Shown here: in pieces, positions 42,607 through 53,274 of the stretch
Layout: each line of letters opens with the position of its first letter
How positions within the stretch are numbered: position 1 is the stretch's first letter
From: Deinococcus sp. Leaf326
GTDB taxonomy: Bacteria; Deinococcota; Deinococci; Deinococcales; Deinococcaceae
Direction: 5' to 3'
Assembly (NCBI RefSeq): GCF_001424185.1
Contig: NZ_LMOM01000032.1
Coordinates: 292,324 to 356,323, forward strand
DNA length: 64,000 bases
Notes under the pieces: model-generated
Told to the model about the DNA's origin: nothing
What the model saw: the letters and a program-made list of their open reading frames with translations, nothing else
Databases searched by the model: none
Made by a program: the position numbers and the translations under genes

Positions 42607-43337
42607 CCGCGCCCGCAGCGGGTCGGCGCTGGGCGCTCGTCCACGGCTTCGGAACCTCGCGCGGGATATGGCGGCGGGTTCTGGAAGACCTGCCCGGCGG
42701 AGCGCTAACCCCCGAACTGCCGGGCTTCGGCGACAACGCGGACGCTGGCCGCCCCGGCCAGACGACCGCCGACATGGCCGAGTCGCTGGCCCTGACCCTG
42801 CGCGCGGCGGGGGAGGGGCCCTACCGCCTCGCCGGGCACTCGATGGGCGGCAAGGTGGTCGTGCTGCTCGCGGCCCGGTACCCCGACCTCGTGGACGAAC
42901 TGCTGCTGATCGCGCCCTCGCCGCCCACTCCCGAGCCGATGTCGGATGAGGACCGCGCCCGGCTGCGCGCCGCACACGGCGACGCGGCCGCGCTGACCCG
43001 GCAGTACCACGACGTCATCCGGGCGCCCGTGCCGCAGGAAGATTTCGACGGCCTCGTGCGCGACGGCCTGCGCGCCGATGCCGAAGCCTGGGTCGCCTGG
43101 CCCGATGTGGGAAGCCTGGAGGACATCCGCAGCGAGCTCGGTGGCCTGCGTGCGCCCGTCACGGTGCTGTACTCCGAGGACGACCCGGCGATCACCCCCG
43201 ACACCATCCGCCGGAAGGTGCTCGGCGCGCTGCCGCAGGCCCGCGCCGTCGCCCTTCGTGGCAGCGGCCACTTCATTCCTCTGGAGCGCCCGCAGGACGT
43301 CTTGGCGCTCTTGACTGCCCAGGAGGCGCAGGCATGA
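42603..43337 (+). CDS. Alpha/beta hydrolase
   Basis: A 244-residue alpha/beta-fold hydrolase. It has the HGFGTSRGIW oxyanion region near residues 14-23, the nucleophile elbow GHSMGGKVV near 78-86, an acid-bearing loop (YSEDDPAITP) and the terminal catalytic His in RGSGHFIPLERP. The length is typical of small esterase or lactonase-like members. A lactonase role would fit the sugar oxidation operon, because oxidised aldonic products cyclise, but this is inference. The start is ATG 42603 in an ATGA overlap with the glycosidase; the long frame further upstream is a shadow. Confidence 0.87.
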   Translation: MTAPAAGRRWALVHGFGTSRGIWRRVLEDLPGGALTPELPGFGDNADAGRPGQTTADMAESLALTLRAAGEGPYRLAGHSMGGKVVVLLAARYPDLVDELLLIAPSPPTPEPMSDEDRARLRAAHGDAAALTRQYHDVIRAPVPQEDFDGLVRDGLRADAEAWVAWPDVGSLEDIRSELGGLRAPVTVLYSEDDPAITPDTIRRKVLGALPQARAVALRGSGHFIPLERPQDVLALLTAQEAQA

Positions 43338-44896
43338 CCCTTTCCCCCCTCCGTGTCCGGACCGCCGACGTTCCCGACGGCGGCATGGCTTCGTTTCCGC
43401 ACGGCGAACGCAAGATTCTCTTCGTGCGCGACGGTGACGAACTGCGCGCCTTCGACGCCAAATGCCCCCACGCGGGCGCTGACCTGGGTCAGGGGCTGCG
43501 CTGCGGCGCGCGGGTGGTGTGCCCCTGGCACCATGCGACCTTCGACGCCGGCGACGGCCATCTGCTTGAACCGCCCGCTCTGAACGGCCTGAAACGCTAC
43601 GCCCTGACCCGTGACGGCGACACCTGGGAAGTGGGTGAAGAGGCAGAAGAACCCGCGCGTCCGCCCCAGGGCTCGGCGGACGGCCATACTGTCATCGTGG
43701 GGGGCGGGGCCGCCGGATTCATGGTGGCCCAGAGCCTACGCGCAGGCGGCTATACGGGCGACCTGACGATGGTGACGCAGGAGGAACGGGCTCCCTACGA
43801 CCGCACCGCCCTGAGCAAGGCCTACCTGAGCGGCAAGAAGAAGCCCGAGACTCTGCCCCTGGGCGGCGCCGACTGGGCGCAGAAGAACAGCGTGACCCTG
43901 CGCGAGGGGGTGCGCGCCGAGAAGCTCGATCACGCGGCCAGAACCCTGCACCTCGCCAGCGGTGAGGCCCTGACCTATGACCGCGTCGTCGTGGCGACCG
44001 GGGCGAATCCCAAACCCCTGAAGGTGCCCGGTGCCGACCTGCCGGGGGTCTACCCGCTGCGCTCCCTCGCCGATGCCCAGGCCCTGCGGGCAGCGGCCCA
44101 GGGCGCGCGCGTGGTTGTGGTGGGCAGCAGTTTCATCGGGCTGGAGGCAGCGTCGAGCCTGGTGGGCGAGGGCGGCGCGCAGTCGGTCGCCGTTGTCGGC
44201 CAGGACGCCGAGGTGTTGAGCCGCGCCCTGACCCCCCGCGTGGGCCGCGCCATTCGCAGGCTGCACGAGGACAAGGGCGTGCATTTTGTGCTGAATGCCG
44301 AGGTCGAGCGCCTGGAGGGCGGCGAACAGGTGGAGGCTGTCACCCTGAAAGGGGGTGAGCGTCTGGACGCCGACCTCGTGCTGCTGGGCATCGGCGTGTC
44401 GCCCAACACGGACCTGCTGGCCGACTGGCGGGGTGAGAAGGGCGGGGTCGAGGTGGACGCCGCGCTGCGGCTGGCTCCCGACCTCTATGCCCCGGGCGAC
44501 ATCGCGGCGGCGCCGACCGTGCTCGGCCAGATGCGGGTCGAACACTGGCGCGTGGCCCTGCAACACGGTCTGGTGGCAGCGCAGGCGATTCTGGACGCTC
44601 CAGGCGCCGCGCCGATGGACGCGCGCGTGCCGTTCTTCTGGACCCAGCAGTACGGCAAGAGCCTGCGCTACGTGGGCCACGCCGACTCGCTGAACGAGAC
44701 CCACGTGTGGGGCGACCCCGAGGCCCTGAACTTCATTGAGTTCGCCTTCGCCGGAGACCACGCCGTGGCAGCGAGCGGTATGGGCCGCGACCGCGACCTG
44801 ATCGCCTTCGAGGAACTGCTTCGGCTGGGCCGCGCGCCGAGCGCTGCCGAAATCCGCGCTGGAGAATTCAGTCTGCCGGAGCGGCTGGGGAGCTAA
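43334..44896 (+). CDS. Rieske/FAD pyridine nucleotide-disulfide oxidoreductase (AIF-like)
   Basis: A 520-residue two-module protein. Residues 1-100 form a Rieske domain with ligands C44-x-H46 (CPHAGADLGQG) and C63-x-x-H66 (CPWHHATF). Residues about 115-500 form an FAD/NADH reductase with HTVIVGGGAAGFMVAQSL, the FAD segment YDRVVVATGANPKPL, the NAD motif RVVVVGSSFIGLEAASSLVGEG and the LYAPGDIAA loop. The organisation matches AIFM3-like reductases. It ends the GMC operon and may pass electrons between NADH and a partner such as the GMC dehydrogenase. Its stop overlaps the convergent P450 stop by 4 bases, and no terminator lies between. Confidence 0.9.
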   Translation: MTLSPLRVRTADVPDGGMASFPHGERKILFVRDGDELRAFDAKCPHAGADLGQGLRCGARVVCPWHHATFDAGDGHLLEPPALNGLKRYALTRDGDTWEVGEEAEEPARPPQGSADGHTVIVGGGAAGFMVAQSLRAGGYTGDLTMVTQEERAPYDRTALSKAYLSGKKKPETLPLGGADWAQKNSVTLREGVRAEKLDHAARTLHLASGEALTYDRVVVATGANPKPLKVPGADLPGVYPLRSLADAQALRAAAQGARVVVVGSSFIGLEAASSLVGEGGAQSVAVVGQDAEVLSRALTPRVGRAIRRLHEDKGVHFVLNAEVERLEGGEQVEAVTLKGGERLDADLVLLGIGVSPNTDLLADWRGEKGGVEVDAALRLAPDLYAPGDIAAAPTVLGQMRVEHWRVALQHGLVAAQAILDAPGAAPMDARVPFFWTQQYGKSLRYVGHADSLNETHVWGDPEALNFIEFAFAGDHAVAASGMGRDRDLIAFEELLRLGRAPSAAEIRAGEFSLPERLGS

Positions 44897-46119
44897 CCCG
44901 GCCGGACCCGCAGCTCGGCCGGCCCGCGCAGCACCGTGTTGGGCTTGTAGGGCGGCTGCGGGTCGGTCACGCGTAGGTCCGGGAATGTCTCGGCGATGGC
45001 TGCGAAGACCTCCGCGATCTCCAGCCGCGCGAGGCTGGCCCCCAGGCAGTAGTGCGGCCCGGCCGCGAAGGCCAGGTGCCGGGCACTGTTCGGCCGGTCC
45101 CAGTTGATCCGCGCGGGCTCGGGAAACACGGCCGGGTCGCGGTTGGCTGCTCCCAGCAGCAGCTGCGTGAACTGCCCGGCGCGCAGGGTATGCTCACCCA
45201 CGCTCAGGTCGGCGGTGAGCTGACGGCCGTCGATCTGTACGGGCGAGACCACACGCAGCAGCTCGTCGGCTACGCCGGGGTGCCGGGGGTTCTCGGCTAG
45301 GGCCGCCCAGGCGTCCGGCTGCCTGGACAGCTCCAGCAGGCCGCCGGGAATAAGGTTGCTCGTCGTCTCATGTCCGGCCGTAAGGAGCAGCACGGCGTTC
45401 GACAGCAGTTCGTCACCGCTCAGGCGCTCGCCGCCGTCCTCGGCCGCCGCCAGCGCCGAGAGCAGGCCGGGGCGCGGAGACGAGCGCAGCTCTTCCACGA
45501 GGTCGCGGAAGTAGCCGCGCATCTCGCGGGCGTCGGCATCAATGCGGGCCAGGAGGTCGGGCGAGCCCTGCGCGCCGCCCAGCAGTTCGGCCACGCTGTT
45601 CGACCAGCGCACGAACCGGGCCTCGTCGTCGCCGCTCAGGCCCAGCATCGCCATGATGACCCGCGCGGGCAGCGGGTGCGCCAGCGTGGCGACCACGTCC
45701 ACCTCGGCCCGGCCCGACCAGGAGGCGAGCAGTTCGCGCAACAGACCGCGCACGAGGTCGCGCTGTTCCTCAACCACCCGCGGCGTGAAGGCGGCCGACA
45801 CCAGGCCCCGGAGCCGCTGGTGCGAGGGCCCGTTGCGCCACAGCATCATGCCCTGCAGGAGCCGCGTCCCGTCGGTGGGCGTCATGGCCTCGGTACCCCC
45901 GCCGCTGCGCGCGGCCGGCGACCGCAGCACCGCGCTGACGGCCGCGTGTGAGGTCAGAAACCAGCCGTTCCACTCGGGCAGGAACATCAGCCCGCCGCCC
46001 AGGTCCCGCAGCGTCTCGTAGTGCGGGTAGGGGTCAGGCAGGAGGGCCGGGTTCCACAGCGCCTCGGCGGCCCGCAGGCGGCCGGGATCCTGGCCGGGAG
46101 GTGAAGAGGAGAGTGTCAT
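44893..46119 (-). CDS. Cytochrome P450
   Basis: A 408-residue soluble bacterial P450 of the CYP107 type. The I-helix is LLLTAGHETTSNLI, with the oxygen-activation Thr. The K-helix ExxR is in DELLRVVSPVQIDGR, and the haem loop is FAAGPHYCLGASLARLEI, with its Cys thiolate. No membrane anchor is present. It needs a ferredoxin or redoxin and a reductase. The Rieske-FAD reductase next door converges on it, but a partnership is only speculation. I start at ATG 46119; the 39 extra residues of the open frame overlap the regulator promoter. A divergent regulator lies 73 bases away. Confidence 0.9.
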   Translation of the reverse strand: MTLSSSPPGQDPGRLRAAEALWNPALLPDPYPHYETLRDLGGGLMFLPEWNGWFLTSHAAVSAVLRSPAARSGGGTEAMTPTDGTRLLQGMMLWRNGPSHQRLRGLVSAAFTPRVVEEQRDLVRGLLRELLASWSGRAEVDVVATLAHPLPARVIMAMLGLSGDDEARFVRWSNSVAELLGGAQGSPDLLARIDADAREMRGYFRDLVEELRSSPRPGLLSALAAAEDGGERLSGDELLSNAVLLLTAGHETTSNLIPGGLLELSRQPDAWAALAENPRHPGVADELLRVVSPVQIDGRQLTADLSVGEHTLRAGQFTQLLLGAANRDPAVFPEPARINWDRPNSARHLAFAAGPHYCLGASLARLEIAEVFAAIAETFPDLRVTDPQPPYKPNTVLRGPAELRVRPG

Positions 46120-46138
46120 GATCCAGGGTCGCATTCCT

Positions 46139-46187
46139 CTACTCGACCCGCAAGCAGGGGCACCGAGTAGGGACCGGCCGTTACCCT
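46139..46187 (+). promoter_or_regulatory. Divergent P450/regulator control site: palindrome plus -10
   Basis: CTACTCG (46139-46145) and CGAGTAG (46164-46170) are a perfect 7-base inverted repeat centred between the two starts. TACCCT (46182-46187) is a -10 box 5 bases before the regulator ATG (leaderless). The repeat is a candidate operator for autoregulation and for P450 control. Confidence 0.45.
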
Positions 46188-46192
46188 GGGGT

Positions 46193-46846
46193 ATGGCGCG
46201 CGAGTGGTACACCCTGCACAGCCCGGAGGCGGCCAAGCTGTGCCTGGACCCCGACTATGCCCGGGTGCTCTCGGCGCTCATGCTGCGCCCGTGGGCTGCC
46301 GGGCCCCTGGCCGCGCATCTCGGGCTGCCCCTGAACGCCGCCCACCACCGGGTACGGCGACTACTGCGCGCCGGCTTGGTCGTCGAGGATCACCTGGAAG
46401 CGCGCCGGGGCCGGCCCATCCGGCACTACCGCGCGGTGGCCGACGCCCTGCTCATCCCCTACGCGCTGACCCCATTGGGCAGCCTCGAAGAGCTGGTCGG
46501 GCTGCACAGCGCCGGCGTGCAGGCGCACCTCAACCGCGCGCTCGTGCGGGCCGCGATGGAGCTCGTGCGCGACGAAGGAGAGATCGGGCTGCGGCTGTTC
46601 CGCGAGGGGGACCTCGTGGTCGCCGACATCACGCCGCGTGCGGGCGACTTCGACTATGCCGAGTTGCAGGGTCCCGGCGCCCCCGCCCTGTTCGTGACGC
46701 TCGACCGCCTGCTCCTCACCCGCGCCGATGCCAAGGCGTTGCAGCGCGACCTGAGCGAGTTGCTGACGCGCTACCAGGGACGCGGCGGCCCGGACCCCTA
46801 CCTGCTGCGTCTGGACCTGACCCCCGACCTGCCCGGGGGAGACTAG
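46193..46846 (+). CDS. Winged-helix (ArsR/MarR-like) transcriptional regulator
   Basis: A 217-residue protein with an N-terminal winged helix-turn-helix: LDPDYARVLSALMLRPWAAGPLAAHLGLPLNAAHHRVRRLLRAGLVVEDHLEARRGRPIRHYRAV. Residues about 85-217 form an alpha/beta C-terminal domain of unknown ligand (LVRDEGEIGLRLFREGDLVVADITPRAG). It starts at ATG 46193, next to a TACCCT -10 and without a ribosome site; the upstream ATG at 46118 lies inside the P450 start region. It probably represses or activates the divergent P450 through the CTACTCG palindrome. The inducer is unknown. Confidence 0.8.
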   Translation: MAREWYTLHSPEAAKLCLDPDYARVLSALMLRPWAAGPLAAHLGLPLNAAHHRVRRLLRAGLVVEDHLEARRGRPIRHYRAVADALLIPYALTPLGSLEELVGLHSAGVQAHLNRALVRAAMELVRDEGEIGLRLFREGDLVVADITPRAGDFDYAELQGPGAPALFVTLDRLLLTRADAKALQRDLSELLTRYQGRGGPDPYLLRLDLTPDLPGGD

Positions 46847-46850
46847 GAGA

Positions 46851-46893
46851 GGGGCGGAGCAGCTCCCGGAAGGACTCCGGTCTGCTCCGCCCC
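46851..46893. terminator. Bidirectional terminator between the regulator and rimO
   Basis: 12-base stem (46851-46862 with 46882-46893) with a CCGGA/TCCGG inner pairing in the 61-base gap between convergent genes. Confidence 0.65.
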
Positions 46894-46907
46894 CACCCCT
46901 GCGCGGC

Positions 46908-48401
<1,494 letters not shown>

Positions 48402-48536
48402 CTGTGCTTGCTCCTTCCGCGCACCCAGGCGCGGGGCGCAACATTCAACGTTGCAGTGTAGCCGATGCCGGGGCAACGCGGGAAGGACGCAGGTCACAAG
48501 CGCCGCGGCTGACCGCGCCTGTGGCCCGCCGGGCGC

Positions 48537-49487
<951 letters not shown>

Positions 49488-49648
49488 CGGCTCACCTGGG
49501 GCGGGACAGCGTGCGGGAACCGGGCAGAGGAGAGGGGCACCGGTCCACCTTAGCAAGTGCGGAGGGTGGGGCGCAGAAGCCGGCCTACAGGCTTTCTTCC
49601 GGTTTCCGGGTCTTCAGCGGTCTCCCCGCGGTGCGGTCCGCCCCTCTT

Positions 49649-50791
49649 TCAAGGCAGCGCCCACAGCCGCAGCCTGCCGCCGTCGCTGATGGACAGGTAC
49701 GCGCCGTCGGGGCTGAGGCTGGGGCTCGTGGCCTGCCGGGTATCGGGCAGCGCATAGGCCTGCCACGTGCGCCCGGTCCAGTGCGCGGCGCGGACCTGTC
49801 CCCCCGCCAGCCACGCCGCGCGCACCTCGCCGCCGGGGGTCAGGGCCAGGGTGGGGGCCTCGGCACTCTGGGGTGCGGGAAACAGCGCGCCGCCCAGCGG
49901 CTCCCACGCGCGCCCGGTCCAGCGGCTCACGAACAGGCGGTCGGGGCCGCCCTCGGGGCGGGGATCGGCCTCGATCCAGGCGACGACCGGGTGCCCCCCG
50001 GCGTCGAGCACGAGGTGGGGGTCGGCCGTGAAGGTGCCCGGCGCGCGGTTCACGGCTCCGCCCACCCGGGCCCAGCGACCCGGCGCCGTCTCGCGCTGCG
50101 TGAGCACCTGCATGGTGGCAAAGTCGCCCTGCAGATAGGTGACCGTTCGCAGGCCCGCGCGCACCCGCAGGTCGGGGGCGAAGGCGGCCTCTCGCGGGTC
50201 GCTGAGCACAGGTCCCGGAGTCCAGGTTCCGTTCTGGCCGCCCTGGGCTTGCCAGTTCAGTGGGCGCACCACGTCGCCCACCGCTCCGGCGGCCGACACG
50301 TCGGTCCAGGCCAGCGTGGGCAGGCCGCCCGGCAGGACGTCGAAGGCGCGCGACTTGCCCGCGTCGCTGAGGTTGCGGCGCACGGCGTAGCGCGCTGGGT
50401 CACTCCAGGCCGCGCCGGTCCAGGCGCTCATGAGCCAGGAGTCCACATGCGCCTCGCCGCTGTCCTCGGACCAGCCCAGCCACACCTGCCCGCCTGCCCC
50501 TTCGCGTGACCTGAGCTGCGCGGCGTTAAAGCGCGGGTCGCCGTTCAGCACCCCGCCCAGCGGCCGCCAGTTCGTCTCTCCCCGGGGCAGCAGCGCGGCG
50601 CGGACCTGGGTGGCCTGCGGCGTGCGCTCGGTCCAGGCCAGGACCAGCCCGGCGCCGCTGCGGGCCAGGGTGGTCAGCTCGGCCGGGCCGCCGGTCGCCG
50701 GCGACGCCACCTCGCGCGGCGCGGCCTGGCCCGCCCCCGCCTGGGCAGGGCCGAGAAGGAACAGGAGCAGCACGGCAGACACGGCGCGCAT
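49649..50791 (-). CDS. Exported protein with repeated Trp-rich beta segments
   Basis: I cannot name a characterised family. The 380-residue protein has a signal peptide (MRAVSAVLLLFLLGPAQAGA) and then a series of similar beta segments with W-x-P-L-G and WTG-type turns (NWRPLGGVL, AWTGAAWSDP, RWARVGGAV, RWTGRAWEPLGGAL, HWTGRTWQAYAL). This is consistent with a five- to six-bladed propeller-like or sialidase-like repeat fold outside the cytoplasm. A TACACT -10 box (50801-50806) ends 9 bases before the ATG. It is divergent from the glycosidase-dehydrogenase fusion gene (81 bases between starts). A carbohydrate-related role would fit but is inference. Confidence 0.72.
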   Translation of the reverse strand: MRAVSAVLLLFLLGPAQAGAGQAAPREVASPATGGPAELTTLARSGAGLVLAWTERTPQATQVRAALLPRGETNWRPLGGVLNGDPRFNAAQLRSREGAGGQVWLGWSEDSGEAHVDSWLMSAWTGAAWSDPARYAVRRNLSDAGKSRAFDVLPGGLPTLAWTDVSAAGAVGDVVRPLNWQAQGGQNGTWTPGPVLSDPREAAFAPDLRVRAGLRTVTYLQGDFATMQVLTQRETAPGRWARVGGAVNRAPGTFTADPHLVLDAGGHPVVAWIEADPRPEGGPDRLFVSRWTGRAWEPLGGALFPAPQSAEAPTLALTPGGEVRAAWLAGGQVRAAHWTGRTWQAYALPDTRQATSPSLSPDGAYLSISDGGRLRLWALP

Positions 50792-50800
50792 CACCCCCGC

Positions 50801-50806
50801 AGTGTA
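50801..50806 (-). promoter_or_regulatory. -10 box before the exported propeller-like protein
   Basis: TACACT on the minus strand, 9 bases before the ATG at 50791. The intervening GCGGGGGTG could act as a weak ribosome site or as a very short leader. Confidence 0.35.
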
Positions 50807-50872
50807 GGCCGGCCAGCGGAACGCCGCCACATGAACGTTCCCTTCAGAGCGCTTCACAGGGGGTGCGGGATG

Positions 50873-53230
50873 CTGGACGGCATGACCACCCTGCCTGCCC
50901 CGCTGTCCCTGGCCCCTGCGGGGAACGCGCCGCCCACCTTCCGGTCCTTTTTCATGGGGGGCTTCGAGTGCTCGACCCAGCGCCGGCCCTCGGGGCGCCG
51001 CATCGACGTGATCGACGCGACGGGGCACGACCGCTTCGCCGCCCAGGACTATGCCCGGCTCGCGGCGGCGGGCCTGCGCACGGCCCGCGACGGCCTGAGG
51101 TGGCACCTCATCGAGCGGGTCCCGGGCGAGTACGACTTCACCTCCGCGCAGGCGCAGGTCACGGCGGCGCGCGAGGCCGGCGTGCAGGTCATCTGGGACC
51201 TGCTGCACTACGGCTCGCCGGATTTCGTGGACGTGTTCGCCCCCGACTTTCCCGAGATCTTCGCCCGTTTCGCCCGCGCGGCGGCCGAGTTCCTGCGCGC
51301 CGAGACAGAGGGCGAACTGTGGATCTGCCCCGTCAACGAGATCTCCTTCATGGCCTGGGGCGGCGGGGACGTGGGCTACCTCAATCCCTTCGCGCATGGG
51401 CGCGGCGATACCCTCAAGCGCCAGCTCGTGCGGGCTTCCATCCAGGCGATTGACGCGGTGCGGGCCACCGACTCCGCCGCCCGCTTCCTGCACGCCGAGC
51501 CGCTCATCGCCGTGCAGGCCCACCCCGAGCGTCCCGAGGACCGCCCGCACGCACAGGGCAATCACGAGTCGCAGTACGCCGCGCTGGACATGCTGCTGGG
51601 GCGCCTGCACCCCGAACTCGGGGGCGGCGAGGCCTACGTGGACGTGGTCGGCCTGAACTACTACCCCTACAACCAGTGGCACCATCACCCCGAACACCAC
51701 CTGCGCGAGGTGCTGCACATGGGCCACCCGGCGCACCGGCCCCTGCGGGAGCTGATGGCCGAGGTCTGGGCCCGCTACGGGCGCCCCCTCATGATTGCCG
51801 AAACCGGCACCGAGGACGACGGGCGCGCCGCCTGGTTCGCCCGCGTGGCCGACGAGGCGCTCGCGGCGCGCGCCGCTGGGGTCCCGGTGGAGGGGGTGTG
51901 CCTGTATCCGGTCGTGAACCACCCCGGCTGGGATGACGACCGCCACTGTCACAACGGCCTGTGGGACTACCCCGACGCCCTGGGCGGCCGCGCCGCCGAC
52001 CCCGCGCTGGCCGCCGCCCTGGCGAGCGCGCAGCGCGCCGAGTCGGGCGAGTCCGAACCCGGTCCGTCTTCCGGTCTGGCCGCGCCGGCCTCCACCGACC
52101 CCGGCCGTGAGGCGCTCATCCGCTTTGCCAGGGCTGCCCCCACTGTCGCGGCCGAGGCGGCGGCGCGCGACCGCGACGGTCAGTTTCCGGCAGCGTCCTT
52201 CGCCGCGTTGCGGGAGGCCGGGCTGCTCACCGTCACACTGACCTCCGAGGAAGGCGGCCTGGGGCTGGGGGGCGGCGCGGGCCTGCTCGCCCTGCTGCGC
52301 CGGATCGGCCGCGAGAGTCTGCCGGTCGCGCGGCTCTACGAGGGGCATCTCAACGCCCTGCTGCTCGTCGCGCGCTTCGGGACGCCCGGTCAGCGCGCCC
52401 GCGCGGCGGCCGACGCCCGCGCCGGAGAACTGTTCGGCGTCTGGAACACCGAGGCCGCGCCGGGCCTGCACCTCGAAGAGACCGGGGAGGGCCGCTGGCG
52501 GCTGCTCGGCAACAAGACCTTCACTTCCGGCTCGGGCCACGTCACCCGCCCGCTGCTTCCTGCCGAACTGCCGGGCGGCGCCGGCCGGATCCTCGTGCTC
52601 TTGCCCGCCCCCGTGCCCCCGGAGCGCTTCGACCCCACCTTCTGGGCGCCGATGGGCATGGGACCTACTGTCAGCTTCCGCGCTGATCTCGACGATCTGG
52701 AGGCAGGACCAGACGACCTGATCGGCGCGCCGGGCGACTACTACGCGCAGCCGGACTTCGGCGGCGGGGCGCTGCGGTTCCTGGCCGCGCAGCTCGGCGG
52801 GGCCGACGCGGCCCTCATTGCCGCGCGGGACGTACTGCGCGGCCTGGGCCGGCAGGGCGACGACGCCCAGCGCCTGCGCTTTGCCGGAGTCGCGGCCGGG
52901 CTGGAAGCCGCGTGGCAGGTCACGCGCCGTGCGGCGCGCCTGCTGGACACGGCGCCCACGGAACGCGCCCTGGCCTACGTGGCCCTGGCCCGGACCGTGA
53001 CCGAGGACGCCTGCCTGCACGCCGCCGAGGCGACCGAGCGCGCGGTGGGCGCGCGCGGCCTGCTCGCGCCGCACCCTGCCGAACGGGTGATCCGCGACCT
53101 GCGCATGTACCTGCGCCAACCTGCCCCTGACGCCGCGCGGCTTGCCCTGGGCGCCTGGGTGCTGGACAGCCCTGTCGTCCCGGACTCGGGCGCCGACCCC
53201 TGGGACCCCGACGGGGACGTGGAATGCTGA
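50873..53230 (+). CDS. Fusion of a clan GH-A glycosidase and an acyl-CoA dehydrogenase-like domain
   Basis: A 785-residue protein with two unrelated enzymes in one frame. Residues about 20-385 form a GH-A barrel: FMGGFECSTQRRPSGR, DGLRWHLIERVPGEYDF, acid/base E157 in CPVNEISF and nucleophile E311 in LMIAETGTED. A Ser/Ala/Pro-rich linker is near 385-412. Residues about 413-785 resemble an acyl-CoA/acyl-ACP dehydrogenase: TLTSEEGGLGLGGGAGLLALLRRIGRESLPVARLYEGHLNALLLVARFG, NKTFTSGSGHVTRPLL, then a helical C-terminal domain ending near RDLRMYLRQPAPDAARLALG. The catalytic base cannot be identified by eye. ATG 50873 has AGGGGGTG upstream; ATG 50882 is an alternative. A PIG-L deacetylase, a methyltransferase and a glycosyltransferase follow. 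No signal peptide. Confidence 0.8.
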   Translation: MDGMTTLPAPLSLAPAGNAPPTFRSFFMGGFECSTQRRPSGRRIDVIDATGHDRFAAQDYARLAAAGLRTARDGLRWHLIERVPGEYDFTSAQAQVTAAREAGVQVIWDLLHYGSPDFVDVFAPDFPEIFARFARAAAEFLRAETEGELWICPVNEISFMAWGGGDVGYLNPFAHGRGDTLKRQLVRASIQAIDAVRATDSAARFLHAEPLIAVQAHPERPEDRPHAQGNHESQYAALDMLLGRLHPELGGGEAYVDVVGLNYYPYNQWHHHPEHHLREVLHMGHPAHRPLRELMAEVWARYGRPLMIAETGTEDDGRAAWFARVADEALAARAAGVPVEGVCLYPVVNHPGWDDDRHCHNGLWDYPDALGGRAADPALAAALASAQRAESGESEPGPSSGLAAPASTDPGREALIRFARAAPTVAAEAAARDRDGQFPAASFAALREAGLLTVTLTSEEGGLGLGGGAGLLALLRRIGRESLPVARLYEGHLNALLLVARFGTPGQRARAAADARAGELFGVWNTEAAPGLHLEETGEGRWRLLGNKTFTSGSGHVTRPLLPAELPGGAGRILVLLPAPVPPERFDPTFWAPMGMGPTVSFRADLDDLEAGPDDLIGAPGDYYAQPDFGGGALRFLAAQLGGADAALIAARDVLRGLGRQGDDAQRLRFAGVAAGLEAAWQVTRRAARLLDTAPTERALAYVALARTVTEDACLHAAEATERAVGARGLLAPHPAERVIRDLRMYLRQPAPDAARLALGAWVLDSPVVPDSGADPWDPDGDVEC

Positions 53231-53274
53231 GCGGCGGGAGTACGGCCGGCCGGGCTCCCGCCGTTCAGCATTCC
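53221..53274 (+). repeat. 20-base stem-loop spanning the fusion-gene stop and PIG-L start
   Basis: Arms 53221-53240 and 53255-53274 pair over 20 bases (19 Watson-Crick plus one G-U) with a 14-base loop that holds CCGGCCGG. The left arm contains both the TGA of the fusion gene and the ATG of the PIG-L gene, so folding would hide the downstream start. It is unlike the other terminators here because it lies inside an operon. Confidence 0.8.

Noticed and set aside
49649..53119. An 1156-codon open frame on the minus strand
   Set aside because: Only its 3' third (49649-50791) begins with a signal peptide and looks like protein. The rest is antisense to the fusion gene and is an effect of GC-rich codon usage.
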